Source: Scytonema tolypothrichoides VB-61278
GTDB taxonomy: Bacteria; Cyanobacteriota; Cyanobacteriia; Cyanobacteriales; Nostocaceae
Length of the DNA stretch: 64,000 nt
Direction: 5' to 3'
Assembly: GCF_000828085.3 (NCBI RefSeq)
Contig: NZ_JXCA02000030.1
Span: forward strand, 278,193 to 342,192
The notes under the pieces are model-generated. The model made no database searches, had not been told where the DNA came from, and worked only from the letters and a program-made list of their open reading frames with translations. Positions 45,256 to 55,835 of this stretch are shown piece after piece (position 1 is the first letter of the stretch; the number at the start of each line of letters is the position of its first letter). The translations under genes and the position numbers were made by a program.

Positions 45256-45651
45256 ATAATGTGAATTATTGAACGAGCACTGTCAAAAAGTGCTTGTAAC
45301 TAGCGTTTTTACGACTACTATATTATTAGTTTAGTAAATTATTTAATAATTTTTAATAGTTATAGTTATTAATAATGATCGTATCCCTAAAAGAGTGAAG
45401 TGAAATATCAAACTATGCCAAACGAAGGATGAAAGATAAAAAATCATATTACTAACACTTTCATTTCCTTATACTTCATTCTTTCTTAAATTGTTTTGTT
45501 AAGCTAAAGTATTGCAACTATCTATCACTGATTATTGCGGAGAATGTAGATATATTGCCAATGAGAGCCAAGGAGAATGTGAAGAACTAGAGTAGTTATA
45601 TTAGAAGACATATCGCAAGTGAAGCGATAACAAAAATGGGGGTTTGATATT
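45256..45651. other. AT-rich spacer between pncB and the 50-aa gene
   Basis: About 400 bp containing divergent promoter space. It is AT-rich with TTATTAATAATG-type repeats; no gene or structured RNA is clear. Confidence 0.4.
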
Positions 45652-45804
45652 ATGGCTATCTCCGAGATTATTGCTAAGGTCACACAATATATTTCTGAAG
45701 CTGCGATGCGTATTTTTGCACCATCAGACGATGCATATCCTAATACTGGCGTACAACCATTTACAGGAGAGCCTTATAACAAAAGGACAGCAGACACTTG
45801 GTAA
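45652..45804 (+). CDS. 50-aa small protein of unknown function
   Basis: Complete ORF MAISEIIAKVTQYISEAAMR followed by IFAPSDDAYPNTGVQPFTGE and PYNKRTADTW. The N-terminal half is an amphipathic helix; the C-terminal half is Pro/Gly/Tyr-rich and ends in Trp. A strong terminator 33 nt downstream and the codon pattern support a real monocistronic gene. I do not recognise the family for certain. Confidence 0.7.
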   Translation: MAISEIIAKVTQYISEAAMRIFAPSDDAYPNTGVQPFTGEPYNKRTADTW

Positions 45805-45837
45805 ATGATTTTCTAAAAAAAGCGAATGAAAATCAAA

Positions 45838-45876
45838 GTAGGTGGAAAGGGTAATTCTACATCCACCTACTTTTTT
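45838..45876 (+). terminator. terminator after the 50-aa gene
   Basis: GTAGGTGGA (45838-45846) pairs with TCCACCTAC (45862-45870), followed by TTTTTT. Confidence 0.95.
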
Positions 45877-45899
45877 ATCGGAAATTCAAAGGTTTAAGA

Positions 45900-46036
45900 C
45901 CCCCACGTCTACACGTAGTACGCCAGATGCTAAGGCTAAAGGCTGGGGGAAACCATGCTACGGGGCACCAACGGAAGAAAAAAGTTTTTAAAAACAAGCT
46001 CCCTGAGTTCGAGAGCGAAATCGGGGAGCTTTTTTC
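45900..46036. ncRNA. structured intergenic segment ending in a bidirectional terminator
   Basis: CCCCCA (45900-45905) can pair with TGGGGG (45944-45949), enclosing the smaller CTACACGTAG and CCAG/CTGG dyads. A second hairpin AGCTCCC (45997-46003) / GGGAGCT (46024-46030) is flanked by T-runs in both directions, so it can terminate prfA on the minus strand as well as a transcript from the left. A small RNA is possible; a relic of an insertion-sequence end is the alternative. The terminator is firm, the RNA is not. Confidence 0.35.
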
Positions 46037-46099
46037 ACAAATCATTTAGAGCTGCTATAGCAAGTAATTAATAGTAAAAAAGACTAGCAAACCTAAAGA

Positions 46100-47200
46100 T
46101 TAACTATTAGCGCCAGAAGCAGCGAGTTCTGCTAAGCGTTCTTGTTGGTCTTGAGAAATACAAGCTTGAATAATGTCCTCAAGTTCGCCTTCTAGAACTG
46201 CGTTGAGCGAATAGTTTTGATTTAAGCGGTGGTCGGTGGCGCGGTTATCTTTGTAGTTATAAGTGCGAATCTTTTCAGAACGTGACCCAGTACCGACTTG
46301 CGATCGCCGCATAGAAGTCACAGCTTCCTGTTGTTCTCGCAACTTCATTTCATACAGTTTTGCTCGCAGGATCTGCATTGCCCGTTCTTTGTTTTGCAAC
46401 TGGCTGCGTTCTTCCGTACAGAAAATCCGGATACCAGTGGGTTTGTGGAACAAGTCCGCGGCTGTTTCCACTTTGTTGACGTTTTGTCCACCAGCACCAC
46501 CGGAACGAGCTGTGCTCATTTCAATATCCTTGGGATCAATGTGGATTTCTACCTCATCCACCTCTGGCATTATCGCCACAGTTGCTGTTGAGGTGTGAAC
46601 CCGTCCCCCAGCTTCAGTGACTGGTACACGCTGCACGCGATGCACTCCAGCTTCAAACTTTAGCTTGCTGTATACGTTATCGCCTTGAATTTCCAAAATA
46701 GCTTCTTTAAAGCCGCCCATTTCCGCCAAAGACTCACTGACTAACTTCACGCGCCAACTTTGGCTGTCAGCATACTTTGAGTACAAGCGTACTAAATCAC
46801 CTGCCCAGATACTTGCTTCATCACCACCAGTACCCGCACGAATTTCCAACATGATGTTTTTATCATCGTTGGGGTCACGGGGTAATAGTAATATCTTGAG
46901 GCGATTTTCTAACTGTTCTATTTTTTGCTCAAGTTCTTGAACTTCCAGGGCTGCCATTTCTTGCAGTTCTGGATCACTTTGAGATTCTTTGAGCACTTGA
47001 CGCGCCCCTACGAATTCTTCCTGCGTATTTTTCCAGGTTTCGTAGGTATCTACCACTTCTTCCAAAGAAGAGCGTGCCTTTGCGATTTTTTGATACTCAT
47101 CAGGATTTTTGGCAGTATCGGGGTCGGCAAGGCGACGAGTCAATTCATGAAAAGTTTGTTCAACGGATTTTAGTTTCTCCAGCAGGTATGTTTCAGCCAT
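46100..47200 (-). CDS. prfA: peptide chain release factor 1
   Basis: RF1 of 366 aa that reads UAG and UAA stop codons. The catalytic GGQ is in [19 protein letters not shown] and the RF1 anticodon-like region is upstream with [20 protein letters not shown]. The start at 47200 ([10 protein letters not shown]) fits the family; 47215 adds five residues. It closes the ribosomal gene series. Confidence 0.96.
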   Translation of the reverse strand: MAETYLLEKLKSVEQTFHELTRRLADPDTAKNPDEYQKIAKARSSLEEVVDTYETWKNTQEEFVGARQVLKESQSDPELQEMAALEVQELEQKIEQLENRLKILLLPRDPNDDKNIMLEIRAGTGGDEASIWAGDLVRLYSKYADSQSWRVKLVSESLAEMGGFKEAILEIQGDNVYSKLKFEAGVHRVQRVPVTEAGGRVHTSTATVAIMPEVDEVEIHIDPKDIEMSTARSGGAGGQNVNKVETAADLFHKPTGIRIFCTEERSQLQNKERAMQILRAKLYEMKLREQQEAVTSMRRSQVGTGSRSEKIRTYNYKDNRATDHRLNQNYSLNAVLEGELEDIIQACISQDQQERLAELAASGANS

Positions 47201-47304
47201 GACGAATACAGTCACTCCTTAAAAATAGCAAATTCGCTTGAGCATTAAATACAACAATCGACCCAGCTGATGCAGGGTCGTTGTTAACACCTAAAGCTAA
47301 GCCG

Positions 47305-47544
47305 CTACTTTTTCCTTCTTCCGCCTTTGGATTGACCATCCATCATGCCATATTTACGCATAAAGCGTTCTACGCGACCTTCGGTGTCAATTATCTTCTG
47401 AGTACCTGTGTAGAAGGGGTGGTTTCCAGACCAAACATCTACGTGCAATTCTGGCTTAGTAGAGCCAACAGTCATTACAAGCTGACCGTTACAGTAAACT
47501 TTTGCTTCTGGATACCACTGGGGATGAATCTCTGGTTTCGCCAT
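47305..47544 (-). CDS. rpmE: 50S ribosomal protein L31
   Basis: L31 of 79 aa (MAKPEIHPQWYPEAKVYCNG, WSGNHPFYTG). Only one of the zinc-ligand cysteines remains, so it is a C-minus type form. Located between rpsI and prfA. Confidence 0.95.
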   Translation of the reverse strand: MAKPEIHPQWYPEAKVYCNGQLVMTVGSTKPELHVDVWSGNHPFYTGTQKIIDTEGRVERFMRKYGMMDGQSKGGRRKK

Positions 47545-47703
47545 TTTTCTTTCCGTGGTCTATCTATACCAATTATAACTTTCAGGTTTTTAGGGGTTGT
47601 AGAACTTTGGATTTTAGATTTTTGAGATCATCATCGCAACAGCAAATAACAGAAAATTATCTGTGTTCATCTGCTACAAGCTATAGTTAAAATCCAAAAT
47701 CGC

Positions 47704-48117
47704 TTAACGCTTGGAGTACTGAGGAGCTTTACGAGCTTTGTGTAAACCGTATTTTTTGCGTTCTTTTGCTCGTGGATCGCGAGTCAGGTAGCCTTCGATT
47801 TTTAAAGGCGGACGGTTTTCTGGGTCGAGTTGGCAAAGCGCACGAGCAACTCCCAGACGAACTGCATCTGATTGTCCAGTTAAACCGCCACCTTCAGCTT
47901 TGACAAGAATGTCATACTCGTTTTCCAAGCCTAAAGTTTCTAGAGGTGCTTTGGCAAGGGAAATGTAATTCGGGTTGAATTGGAAGTAAAGGTCTCCTGG
48001 TTTGCCATTGACAATCAATTGTCCGGTACCGGGAACCAAGCGAACCCGCGCGATCGCGGATTTTCGACGACCTGTACCCCAATACATAGCACGACCGCTA
48101 TTATCTACTGCTTGCAT
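47704..48117 (-). CDS. rpsI: 30S ribosomal protein S9
   Basis: S9 of 137 aa. [19 protein letters not shown] and the basic end [20 protein letters not shown], finishing in SKR which reaches the P-site tRNA, are diagnostic. Its ATG shares one base with the rplM stop. Confidence 0.97.
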   Translation of the reverse strand: MQAVDNSGRAMYWGTGRRKSAIARVRLVPGTGQLIVNGKPGDLYFQFNPNYISLAKAPLETLGLENEYDILVKAEGGGLTGQSDAVRLGVARALCQLDPENRPPLKIEGYLTRDPRAKERKKYGLHKARKAPQYSKR

Positions 48118-48578
48118 TAATCTTGTGCTCCTGGAATTGTCTGAATTTGTAACTCTTTTGGTTGTTGTGCTGCATGGGGATGAGTTGGTCCTGCGTAAAC
48201 TTTCAGCTTAGTAAACAACTGGCGTCCCAAGCTATTTTTCGGTAGCATACCTTTGATGGCATGTTCCACAATCCTTTCTGGCAAACGTTGTTGTAGCTTG
48301 TCAAAGGTTTCGGTCTTCATTCCACCGGGACGACCGGAATGACGACGGTAAAGTTTTTGTGTGCGTTTTTTACCTGTGACTTCGACTTTTTCAGCATTTA
48401 CAACGATGACAAAATCACCTGTGTCCATGTGAGGGGTATAGTGGGGTTTATTTTTCCCTCTGAGAACCATAGCGATTTCGCTTGCTAAGCGACCGAGGCG
48501 TTGGTTAGTAGCGTCTATGACGTACCAATCGCGCTCCATAGTATTCTGAGGTGGAAGATATGTTTTGTCTGTTGTCAT
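48117..48578 (-). CDS. rplM: 50S ribosomal protein L13
   Basis: L13 of 153 aa. [41 protein letters not shown] and [12 protein letters not shown] are typical. It is coupled to rpsI. Confidence 0.97.
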   Translation of the reverse strand: MTTDKTYLPPQNTMERDWYVIDATNQRLGRLASEIAMVLRGKNKPHYTPHMDTGDFVIVVNAEKVEVTGKKRTQKLYRRHSGRPGGMKTETFDKLQQRLPERIVEHAIKGMLPKNSLGRQLFTKLKVYAGPTHPHAAQQPKELQIQTIPGAQD

Positions 48579-48619
48579 TTGTCTTTAGTCCTTTGTCTTT
48601 AGTCCTTTGTCTTTAGTCC
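48579..48619. repeat. tandem TTTAGTCC-TTTGTC repeats
   Basis: Three tandem copies of a 14-bp unit (TTTGTCTTTAGTCC) fill the spacer between truA and rplM. Related text is at 57360-57400 and 58487-58540. Confidence 0.85.
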
Positions 48620-49447
48620 TTATTGACCAAAGACTAATTTGGGTTGAGTTTCAAACCAAATCTCTGGGGGAAACGGGAAATCAGGATAGCCGACTCGCAA
48701 CAAGCATAAGCCGTGAGCAGGTGCGGCATATTTCACTTCTTGGCGTCGTTGATCTTTCCAAAGGTCGGTGAAATGAGTCAGTGTGAGTTGTTTAGAACCA
48801 ACTTGTACCAACATCCCTACTAATAGGCGCACCATACCATACAAAAATCCATCTGCCTGAACTTCAATATAAAGAAATGGTCCGGTGCGATAACACTCTG
48901 CTGCTTGTACTTCTACCCAAGAATGTTGGCGTCCTGAGTTTGCTCGGTGAAAAGCAGCTAGGTGATGCTTTCCAATCAAAGGTTTCAGTGCTGCGAGTAT
49001 GAGAGATTCATCCAAAGGTTCGTGATAGTAGTGCCAACTAAAAGCGCTGGCAAACAAGTTCGGTAACTTTTCAGTATAGAACGTGTAACGATACCGTCGA
49101 TAGATAGCACTAAAGCGAGCGTGCCAATTGTGACTCACTTCTGCGGAGGCTCGAATTAGTATATCTTTGGGCAAATAGCTGTTAAGAATTGTTGCCCATT
49201 TGTGAGCTGGTATCGGACTTGTGACATTAAAATGTGCCACTTGAGCAGCTGCGTGAACTCCAGCATCAGTTCGCCCTGCGCCGTACAGTGTCACTGGATG
49301 ACCTAGGACATGAGAAAGAGCTGTTTCTATCTCTTCTTGGACAGTGCGTTGTTGGGGTTGCCGTTGCCAGCCATGAAAATGAGTGCCCAGGTATTGAATG
49401 ACCAGGGCGACTCGACAAGTTTGTGTAGGCTGGTGGCTACTTAACAT
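48620..49447 (-). CDS. truA: tRNA pseudouridine(38-40) synthase
   Basis: TruA of 275 aa, modifying the tRNA anticodon arm. The catalytic Asp is in YGAGRTDAGVHAAAQVAHF (about residues 56-74). Its location between rplQ and rplM is common in cyanobacteria. Confidence 0.95.
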   Translation of the reverse strand: MLSSHQPTQTCRVALVIQYLGTHFHGWQRQPQQRTVQEEIETALSHVLGHPVTLYGAGRTDAGVHAAAQVAHFNVTSPIPAHKWATILNSYLPKDILIRASAEVSHNWHARFSAIYRRYRYTFYTEKLPNLFASAFSWHYYHEPLDESLILAALKPLIGKHHLAAFHRANSGRQHSWVEVQAAECYRTGPFLYIEVQADGFLYGMVRLLVGMLVQVGSKQLTLTHFTDLWKDQRRQEVKYAAPAHGLCLLRVGYPDFPFPPEIWFETQPKLVFGQ

Positions 49448-49519
49448 AAATTCAACTTGAGGCGGAAGTTAGAAAGATAAAAATTTTTATTTTATCCTTC
49501 TACTTTCTGGTTTATTTGT

Positions 49520-49870
49520 TTAGACGAGTTCGATGATTGCCATCTTAGAATTATCCCCCCGACGCGGTACGGTATGCAGGATACGGGTATAACCCCCTTG
49601 GCGATTGCCATACCGTGTGGGTACTTGCTCAAACAGAGCATGAACCAGTTGTTTGTCGTATATGTAACCGAGGGCTTGACGGCGTGCGGCTAAAGAACCT
49701 TCCTTAGCAAGAGTAATCATTTTGTCCACTTCTGAGCGTAGTACTTTAGCTCGGGCTAAAGTGGTAGTGATTCGTCCATGACGAATTAATTCGGTGGTGA
49801 GCGATCGCAACAAAGCGCGACGTTGGTCAGCTGGTTTGCTGAGTTTATTAATCCCACAACGGTGACGCAT
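49520..49870 (-). CDS. rplQ: 50S ribosomal protein L17
   Basis: L17 of 116 aa. [20 protein letters not shown] and [23 protein letters not shown] are diagnostic. It follows rpoA after a 275-bp repeat-filled gap. Confidence 0.97.
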   Translation of the reverse strand: MRHRCGINKLSKPADQRRALLRSLTTELIRHGRITTTLARAKVLRSEVDKMITLAKEGSLAARRQALGYIYDKQLVHALFEQVPTRYGNRQGGYTRILHTVPRRGDNSKMAIIELV

Positions 49871-50145
49871 AATCTTTTGTGTTAGTTGTTAGTTGGTTGT
49901 TGTTGGTTGTTGGTTGTTAGTTATTGGTGAGTTAGTGCGCCCTTGGTAAGTCTCTGGTGGGTCTTAGCGCTGGCGTTCACCCTTTAAAGCAGCGTATCCG
50001 AATGGCATAGGACACAGGTGAGCCGTATCTTCTCCACAAGACGCTGCTTTGTTGGGGCAAGTCTCCACAGAACGAGTGAGCGTTAGCCATAGACAGACTC
50101 GAAGGGTTGTTGTCCTAACTACTAACTACTAACCAATAACCAGTG
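49871..50145. repeat. repeat-filled spacer between rpoA and rplQ
   Basis: TTAGTTGGTTGTTGTTGGTT-type repeats at 49880-49925 and 50105-50140 flank a GC-rich interspersed block (about 49930-50100) with GACGCTGCTTTGTTGG-like text; GACGCTGCTTTGTTGG recurs at 56671. Confidence 0.75.
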
Positions 50146-51093
50146 TTAGGCGTGTTTGTTAGCTCTTTCTGTTGGTAAAGTGATCCCCAAGCGTCGCTGT
50201 AAGGCTTCAACAACTTCTTCAGCTGACTTTTGACCAAAGTTTTTTATTTCTAATAGGTCTTCTTGTGTGTAATCCAACAAATCAGCGACAGAGTTTACTT
50301 GTGCTCGTTTGAGACAGTTATAAGCTCGTACAGACAGTTGTAACTCTTCGATTGGAATCTGAGCGGTTGGGTCGTCTGGGACTTCTGCGCCGACATCCGG
50401 TATGTCGAGCGAGATCTCTTTCAACGGGTTAAACAAATCCACCAGTATAGTCGCGGCAGAGGAGAGTGCTTCTTGGGGGGTCAGACTACCATTTGTCCAA
50501 ATTTCCAGTAACAATCTGTCTTTTGGTATCCCACTCTCTCCACGGGTTTCTTCAACGCTGTAGTTGACTTTCCGCACTGGCATAAATACTGAGTCGATTT
50601 GGAGAAAGTCTAAAGATGTAGCTTCTTCACGACCCCGCTCTACAGTCCGATATCCTTTGCCTCGTTCAATCCGAAATTCCATTTCCAGCTTCCCACCTTC
50701 AGCGACAGTAGCTACATATTGGGTCGGATCGATGACTTCTACTTCACTAGGTAAATCAAAATGTGCCGCAGTCACTGTTGTTGGACCGGTAACAAGTAAC
50801 CGACCAATCTGGGGTTGAGAAGAGTAGCTTTTAAGGATAACTTCCTTCATTTTCATCAGGATTTCTAGCACGTCTTCCCGTACACCCACAACGGTGGCGA
50901 ACTCGTGTGTCACGCCCGCAATCCGAACTGCTGTGACCGCTGTGCCCTCCAAGTTAGAAAGTAGTACCCGTCTGAGTGCGTTGCCAACTGTCGTACCTTG
51001 ACCGCGCTCCAGAGGTTCTAAAACAAATTTACTGTGATTACTCCTATTATCTTCTGTACTTGACTCTACACATTCAATTTGAAACTGCGCCAT
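50146..51093 (-). CDS. rpoA: DNA-directed RNA polymerase subunit alpha
   Basis: Alpha subunit of 315 aa. The N-terminal dimer domain has FVLEPLERGQGTTVGNALRRVLLSNLEG, and the C-terminal domain has ELQLSVRAYNCLKRAQVNSVADLLDYTQEDLLEIKNFGQKSAEEVVEAL, which contacts DNA UP-elements and activators. The ATG at 51093 (MAQFQIECVES) is the family start; the frame to 51222 comes from repeat DNA. Confidence 0.97.
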   Translation of the reverse strand: MAQFQIECVESSTEDNRSNHSKFVLEPLERGQGTTVGNALRRVLLSNLEGTAVTAVRIAGVTHEFATVVGVREDVLEILMKMKEVILKSYSSQPQIGRLLVTGPTTVTAAHFDLPSEVEVIDPTQYVATVAEGGKLEMEFRIERGKGYRTVERGREEATSLDFLQIDSVFMPVRKVNYSVEETRGESGIPKDRLLLEIWTNGSLTPQEALSSAATILVDLFNPLKEISLDIPDVGAEVPDDPTAQIPIEELQLSVRAYNCLKRAQVNSVADLLDYTQEDLLEIKNFGQKSAEEVVEALQRRLGITLPTERANKHA

Positions 51094-51224
51094 GGGGTAG
51101 CCTCCCTCAACATAAGGTCTAGCAAACAAATTTATTGCTTTGAGTGACACTGAGTGGTCGTGAAAACCGTCTTTACTAGTGTCCTCTACGGGCAGTCCGA
51201 CGCCCTTTTGGTTTACCTCCATCA

Positions 51225-52273
51225 GTAAACCCCAACGGAATGGTCATACGAGTGAGGCGGGAAACGTCGGTGCCGCACTGGTCTCACCAGTTGCCCAGAG
51301 TCGGCAAATCCGTCCAAGGGAAAGCTCTTCAAGTCGAGCCTGGGCTGTGCTTCGGTATGCTACTTTGTAGACGTTCTTCGGGTGATTTTGCCTTAATTAG
51401 CTGCAAGTGACGTCCAGAACTTGAGAGACCACTTGCCACCTTTGAGGATGCCGACAAGCGCGTCTACAAGCTGATAAACCCTTTCGGCAGTTCTTATTGG
51501 GGAGCCAGTGCGTTGCGGTGAGTAAGCGCGCGAGTGACGGGTTTTCTGACAGCCAGGCGACCCGGGTTCCCGGAGGGAGGTTCCTCCGACGGTGCCATCT
51601 GGCGTGGAAACTGGGCAACTGCGGTCTCTCCTGCAAAGACGCTACGCGAACTAGGGAGAGCGCCTTTCGCCAGTTGCATTCAACAAGCACCAACTGCGTG
51701 CGATTATCTCCTATGTTCTAAGCCCTATGCCATAGACATAGGGCTTACGCCTGTCACCAAGGTGCGGTAAACCTGCCACAGAGCACCTGCCGAACCACAA
51801 CACAGTGGCAAGGGCAGACAGTTGTACATCAGTGCCCTTGATGAAACGGCTGTTTGGATACTCGGAGGGACTTGTAGAAGTTGTCCTTTCAAGTCGGCAA
51901 AGCTTTTCGCTAGTTGCTTGCCTTCGGGTTACCCTCTTGGAGGTTACGCTCACCATGCGGCTGTGCCCTCTCGAATTTACTTAATGCCCTCTTAAACTAT
52001 GAGGTTTATCAAACTGTAAGTCCAATGGTGGTGAAGTTTGATCCCTCAAAAAGCCAACCGGCAGTAATGGTGTTTTGTTTTTTGAAGTTTTGAGTTTTCA
52101 GGCGAAAGTTGCTCAATGGTACAAAAGAAAACTCTCCGTAGTGGGGATTTTTTGTAGAATCCTTGTGCAACCAGGATTTTCTCAAACTTCTCGCCCTCAC
52201 CCTTCGGAAACGCGGGTCGCCTACGGAAGGAAACCCTCCTGCAGCGCTGGACTCACCGCTTCATAAGTTGCCT
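51225..52273. repeat. about 1.05-kb repeat-filled insertion between rpsK and rpoA
   Basis: Mosaic of GC-rich blocks, among them GTGAGTAAGCGCGC (51519-51532), GGTTCCCGGAGGGAGG, GACATAGGGCTTACGCCTGT and CGGAAACGCGGGTCGCC (52206-52222). Short open frames at 51397-51956 have no protein character. These two genes are normally a few dozen bases apart, so the block looks like repeat insertion. Confidence 0.8.
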
Positions 52274-52672
52274 TTATACTCGGCGGCGCTTGGGTGGGCG
52301 GCAACCATTATGAGGAATCGGGGTAATATCCCGAATTAATGTAATTTCCAGTCCTGCTCCTTGAAGCGCCCGGATAGCTGTTTCTCGACCAGCTCCAGGA
52401 CCGCTGACCATGACTTCTATTTGGCGCATTCCTTGGTCGATTGCTCGACGTGCTGCACTTTCAGCTGCAGTCTGGGCTGCAAAAGGAGTACCTTTTTTTG
52501 CTCCCTTAAAACCGCTAGAGCCAGCACTTGCCCAGGAGATGACATCTCCATTTTGATCGCTAATGGTAACAATGCTATTGTTGAAAGTAGACTGGATGTA
52601 GGCTATCCCATTTGGAACATTGCGTTTTTGTTTTTTGCTGCCGGTTTTCTTTCCGCTTTGTTGTCGCGCCAT
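52274..52672 (-). CDS. rpsK: 30S ribosomal protein S11
   Basis: S11 of 132 aa. [31 protein letters not shown] and [20 protein letters not shown] with [15 protein letters not shown] are diagnostic. Confidence 0.97.
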   Translation of the reverse strand: MARQQSGKKTGSKKQKRNVPNGIAYIQSTFNNSIVTISDQNGDVISWASAGSSGFKGAKKGTPFAAQTAAESAARRAIDQGMRQIEVMVSGPGAGRETAIRALQGAGLEITLIRDITPIPHNGCRPPKRRRV

Positions 52673-52728
52673 ATCGCACTTGGTTAAATCTTAAGGTTAA
52701 GTATTGCTGTAGGTTAGCGTAGAAACAA

Positions 52729-53109
52729 TTACTTGGAAGGGGCTTTCTTCTTACCAGCTACTGTCTGTCGTCTTCCTCGACGAGTTCTGGCGTTAGTCCG
52801 AGTTCTTTGTCCTCTCACTGGTAAGCCCATGCGGTGGCGACGACCCCTGTAAGTGCCAATCTCAATTAAGCGCTTGATGTTCATTGCTTCCAAGCGCCTG
52901 AGGTCACCTTCGACTTGGTAATTCTCTTCTATTTCTCCCCTCAGAGCTGCTACGTCAGCATCACTCAGGTCTTTAACACGAGTATCAGGGTTGACACTCG
53001 TGGCTGCTAATATCTCTTTTGATAGAGATAAACCAATTCCGTAGATATAAGTTAGACCAATTTCAACACGTTTATCACGTGGAAGGTCTACTCCGGCAAT
53101 ACGTGCCAC
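52729..53109 (-). CDS. rpsM: 30S ribosomal protein S13
   Basis: S13 of 126 aa. [24 protein letters not shown] and [28 protein letters not shown] are diagnostic. It precedes rpsK. Confidence 0.97.
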   Translation of the reverse strand: MARIAGVDLPRDKRVEIGLTYIYGIGLSLSKEILAATSVNPDTRVKDLSDADVAALRGEIEENYQVEGDLRRLEAMNIKRLIEIGTYRGRRHRMGLPVRGQRTRTNARTRRGRRQTVAGKKKAPSK

Positions 53110-53211
53110 AACTCGTGTCTCCCTATTCCTTTAAGCTAGTAGTGTGTTTTTTGTTAGTCAGCAGTTATTTTAATAAATTTTCCTGATGACTCTTTTGACT
53201 TTTTCGTTGTG

Positions 53212-53325
53212 TTATCCTTGGCGCTGCTTATGCTTGGGATTTACACAAATCACCATGACGCGACCACGACGCCTGATCACGTTACACTTTTCACAGATTT
53301 TCTTGACAGACGCTCTGACTTTCAT
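53212..53325 (-). CDS. rpmJ: 50S ribosomal protein L36
   Basis: Complete 37-aa protein [20 protein letters not shown] and [17 protein letters not shown] with the C-C-C-H zinc ligands (CEKC, C, H). It lies between infA and rpsM. Confidence 0.97.
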   Translation of the reverse strand: MKVRASVKKICEKCNVIRRRGRVMVICVNPKHKQRQG

Positions 53326-53465
53326 GTTTTTTCTTGACTCCAAATATTGAATTATAACATTTTATGATTAATTAGTCAGTAAAAATCGTTGTTAATCTCC
53401 AAACAGCTATGGTATACTTCTTTACATTTTTAAATGTTCCTTGCGATGAATCGTTTGAAAATGAG

Positions 53466-53690
53466 CTATTTCTTACGTAGTCTATAAGTAATTCTACCTT
53501 TTGTCAGGTCGTAAGGTGTTAACTCGACTTTGACGCGATCGCCAGGTAAGATCTTGATATAGTTACGGCGAATCTTCCCAGAAATGTGAGCTAACACATT
53601 AAAGCCGTTATCTAAATCAACACGAAACATTGCATTTGGCAGGGACTCGGTGACCGTGCCTTCCATTTCAATCAAATCTTGTTTAGACAA
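53466..53690 (-). CDS. infA: translation initiation factor IF-1
   Basis: IF-1 of 74 aa, an S1-like OB fold: [52 protein letters not shown]. Confidence 0.97.
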
Positions 53691-53896
53691 GTTTTTTCCT
53701 CAACTCAACAGCCTCCTACTTTGTTACAGCTACTTCTAGTCTGCAAGAAAACATATTTCGGAGAATATATCAACAGTTCATTAATATATCTTATCCAAGA
53801 TTTACATACATCTGCTTGGGGTGACAGGGAATAGGATATTAAGTAGAAATATCTGGGACAAATTTGTCCCTTTTAACCTACACCTACTCCCTTGTT
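53691..53896. other. spacer between adk and infA
   Basis: About 200 bp, AT-rich, no repeats of the GC-rich type. An internal promoter may lie here. Confidence 0.35.
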
Positions 53897-54451
53897 CTAA
53901 GAAGCAATGACCTTTTTTAATTCAGCAGTGACTTCTTCTAAGGACTGATTACCGTTGATACTGAGGAGAGTCTCGCGACGACTGTAAAAGTCAATCAAGG
54001 GTGCCGTTTCAGAACGGTAAACTTCTAAGCGACGACGGATGACGTCTTCTGAGTCATCTTTTCTACCTCGCTCCAGCAACCGTGTTATCACTATTTCATC
54101 TGGCACATCCAAATTGACAACCTTTTCACCATTTTGGTTAAGCTTTCGCAGTAATTCCTCTAAAAAAACAGCTTGATTGACAGTGCGGGGAAAGCCATCA
54201 AGAATCCAACCTGATTTTGTATCAACTTGATCCAAACGTTCCTGCACCATTTCTTGCACAAGATCGTCGGGAACCAACTCGCCTTTATCCATATAACTTT
54301 GAGCTTTTATACCCAAAGGAGTTTGGTTTTTGAGGCCTTGACGCAGTATGTCACCTGTAGAAATATGAGGAATATTCCAATCGTCAGCTAAGGTTTTAGC
54401 TTGAGTTCCTTTACCAGCTCCAGGGGGTCCCAAGAAGATTAGTCGTGTCAC
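53897..54451 (-). CDS. adk: adenylate kinase
   Basis: Adk of 184 aa, converting ATP and AMP to two ADP. The P-loop GPPGAGKGTQAKTL is at residues about 8-21 and the AMP region is HISTGDILRQ; DGFPRTVNQA follows. The LID domain is short, as in other short-form kinases. Its ATG shares one base with the secY end. Confidence 0.96.
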   Translation of the reverse strand: MTRLIFLGPPGAGKGTQAKTLADDWNIPHISTGDILRQGLKNQTPLGIKAQSYMDKGELVPDDLVQEMVQERLDQVDTKSGWILDGFPRTVNQAVFLEELLRKLNQNGEKVVNLDVPDEIVITRLLERGRKDDSEDVIRRRLEVYRSETAPLIDFYSRRETLLSINGNQSLEEVTAELKKVIAS

Positions 54452-55764
54452 TACTGTTTCACCATTCCTTCATAGCGCTGAGAAATTACGTAGGTCTGAA
54501 TTTGCTTTGAAGTATCAATAGCTACTCCCACTAAGATTAACAAAGAGGTAGCACCTAGCCCCCTAAAGGTTCGTACATTTAAAGCACTTTCAACGGCAGT
54601 AGGGATAATAGCAATTAAGCCTAGAAAGATAGCGCCTAAAAAAGTTAATCGATTCAGCACGCGTTCAATGTACTCGCTCGTTGCTTTACCCGGACGAATA
54701 CCTGGAATGCTAGAACCCATTTTTTTCAAGTTCTGCGCTACATCAACTGGGTTGACAATCAATGAAGAATAGAAGTAGCTGAAGAACACGATAGAAACTA
54801 GGTAGACAAGGGCATACACCCAAGCCCCAGAACCGCCAGGTACGAGATAGGTATTAATAATTCTCGAATATTCTGGACTTTTGAAGAAATTCTCAGCCAA
54901 CAGTGGCAAGCTTAGAATTGCAGTCGCAAAAATAATTGGCATCACGCCCCCTTGATTGAGTCGTAAGGGTAGATAGTTACGTTGCTCTGCAAAAATTCGT
55001 CTACCAACTTGGCGGCGTGCTGAAATAATCGGAATACGACGGATCCCTTCTTGCACAAAAACAATACCAACAATCGTGACCAAGAAAAGGAGCAACAGCA
55101 CAATAACTCGACCTACTGTTTCCCGGTTTCCGGTTTGTACAAAATCGATTGTGTCGCCTAAAGCTTTTGGCAGTGTTGCCACAATGTTGACAAAAATCAA
55201 CAAAGATGCTCCATTGCCAACGCCACGCTCTGTAATCAATTCTGATGCCCACATGACAAACATCGAACCTGCTACGAGAGCCAGCGCTGTCTCAATCACG
55301 AAAATTGGCCCGTAGTTTACAGCAAACGGTTTAAGCCAGAACGATGCCAAGAAGACACTTTGAATAATCGCCCAACCCACAGAAACATAGCGTGTCATCT
55401 GAGAAATTCTGCGCCGTCCTGCTTCTCCCTCATTTTTCTGTAAATTTTCTAAAGCTGGGATGGCAGCGGTGAGCAATTGGATGATAATTGAGGCGTTGAT
55501 GTATGGCAAAATACCCAAGGCAAAGACTCCTAAAGCAGAAAGTCCACCTCCGGAAAAGATGTCCAAAAAGCTTAATACTTGGTTATTACCTTGAAGAGCT
55601 CTGGCAAATTCATCTCGATTAATACCTGGTATGGGCAAATGTATGCCCAGACGAATCAACATTAAAATACCTAGGGTCACAAGCAGCCGACCTCGCAGAC
55701 CTGCTGCTTGCGCCATCTGCATAAAAGTTTCTTGAGCCGTTGGGGCTTTGTCTCGACTGATCAT
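54451..55764 (-). CDS. secY: preprotein translocase subunit SecY
   Basis: SecY of 437 aa, the ten-helix protein channel of plasma and thylakoid membranes. LGIHLPIPGINRDEFA and DIFSGGGLSALGVFALGILPYINASIIIQLL are conserved. It sits between rplO and adk as in other spc operons. Confidence 0.96.
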   Translation of the reverse strand: MISRDKAPTAQETFMQMAQAAGLRGRLLVTLGILMLIRLGIHLPIPGINRDEFARALQGNNQVLSFLDIFSGGGLSALGVFALGILPYINASIIIQLLTAAIPALENLQKNEGEAGRRRISQMTRYVSVGWAIIQSVFLASFWLKPFAVNYGPIFVIETALALVAGSMFVMWASELITERGVGNGASLLIFVNIVATLPKALGDTIDFVQTGNRETVGRVIVLLLLFLVTIVGIVFVQEGIRRIPIISARRQVGRRIFAEQRNYLPLRLNQGGVMPIIFATAILSLPLLAENFFKSPEYSRIINTYLVPGGSGAWVYALVYLVSIVFFSYFYSSLIVNPVDVAQNLKKMGSSIPGIRPGKATSEYIERVLNRLTFLGAIFLGLIAIIPTAVESALNVRTFRGLGATSLLILVGVAIDTSKQIQTYVISQRYEGMVKQ

Positions 55765-55835
55765 AGAGGGCTACCTTGCGAGTATAGTGAAGCACGAGTC
55801 TGGGGTAGGCTTGTCGTAGGTGCGTGCTTTGTGAC

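Noticed and set aside
51397-51956. Several open frames between rpsK and rpoA
   Set aside because: They lie in GC-rich repeat DNA that also recurs elsewhere in other frames and have no protein-like composition.
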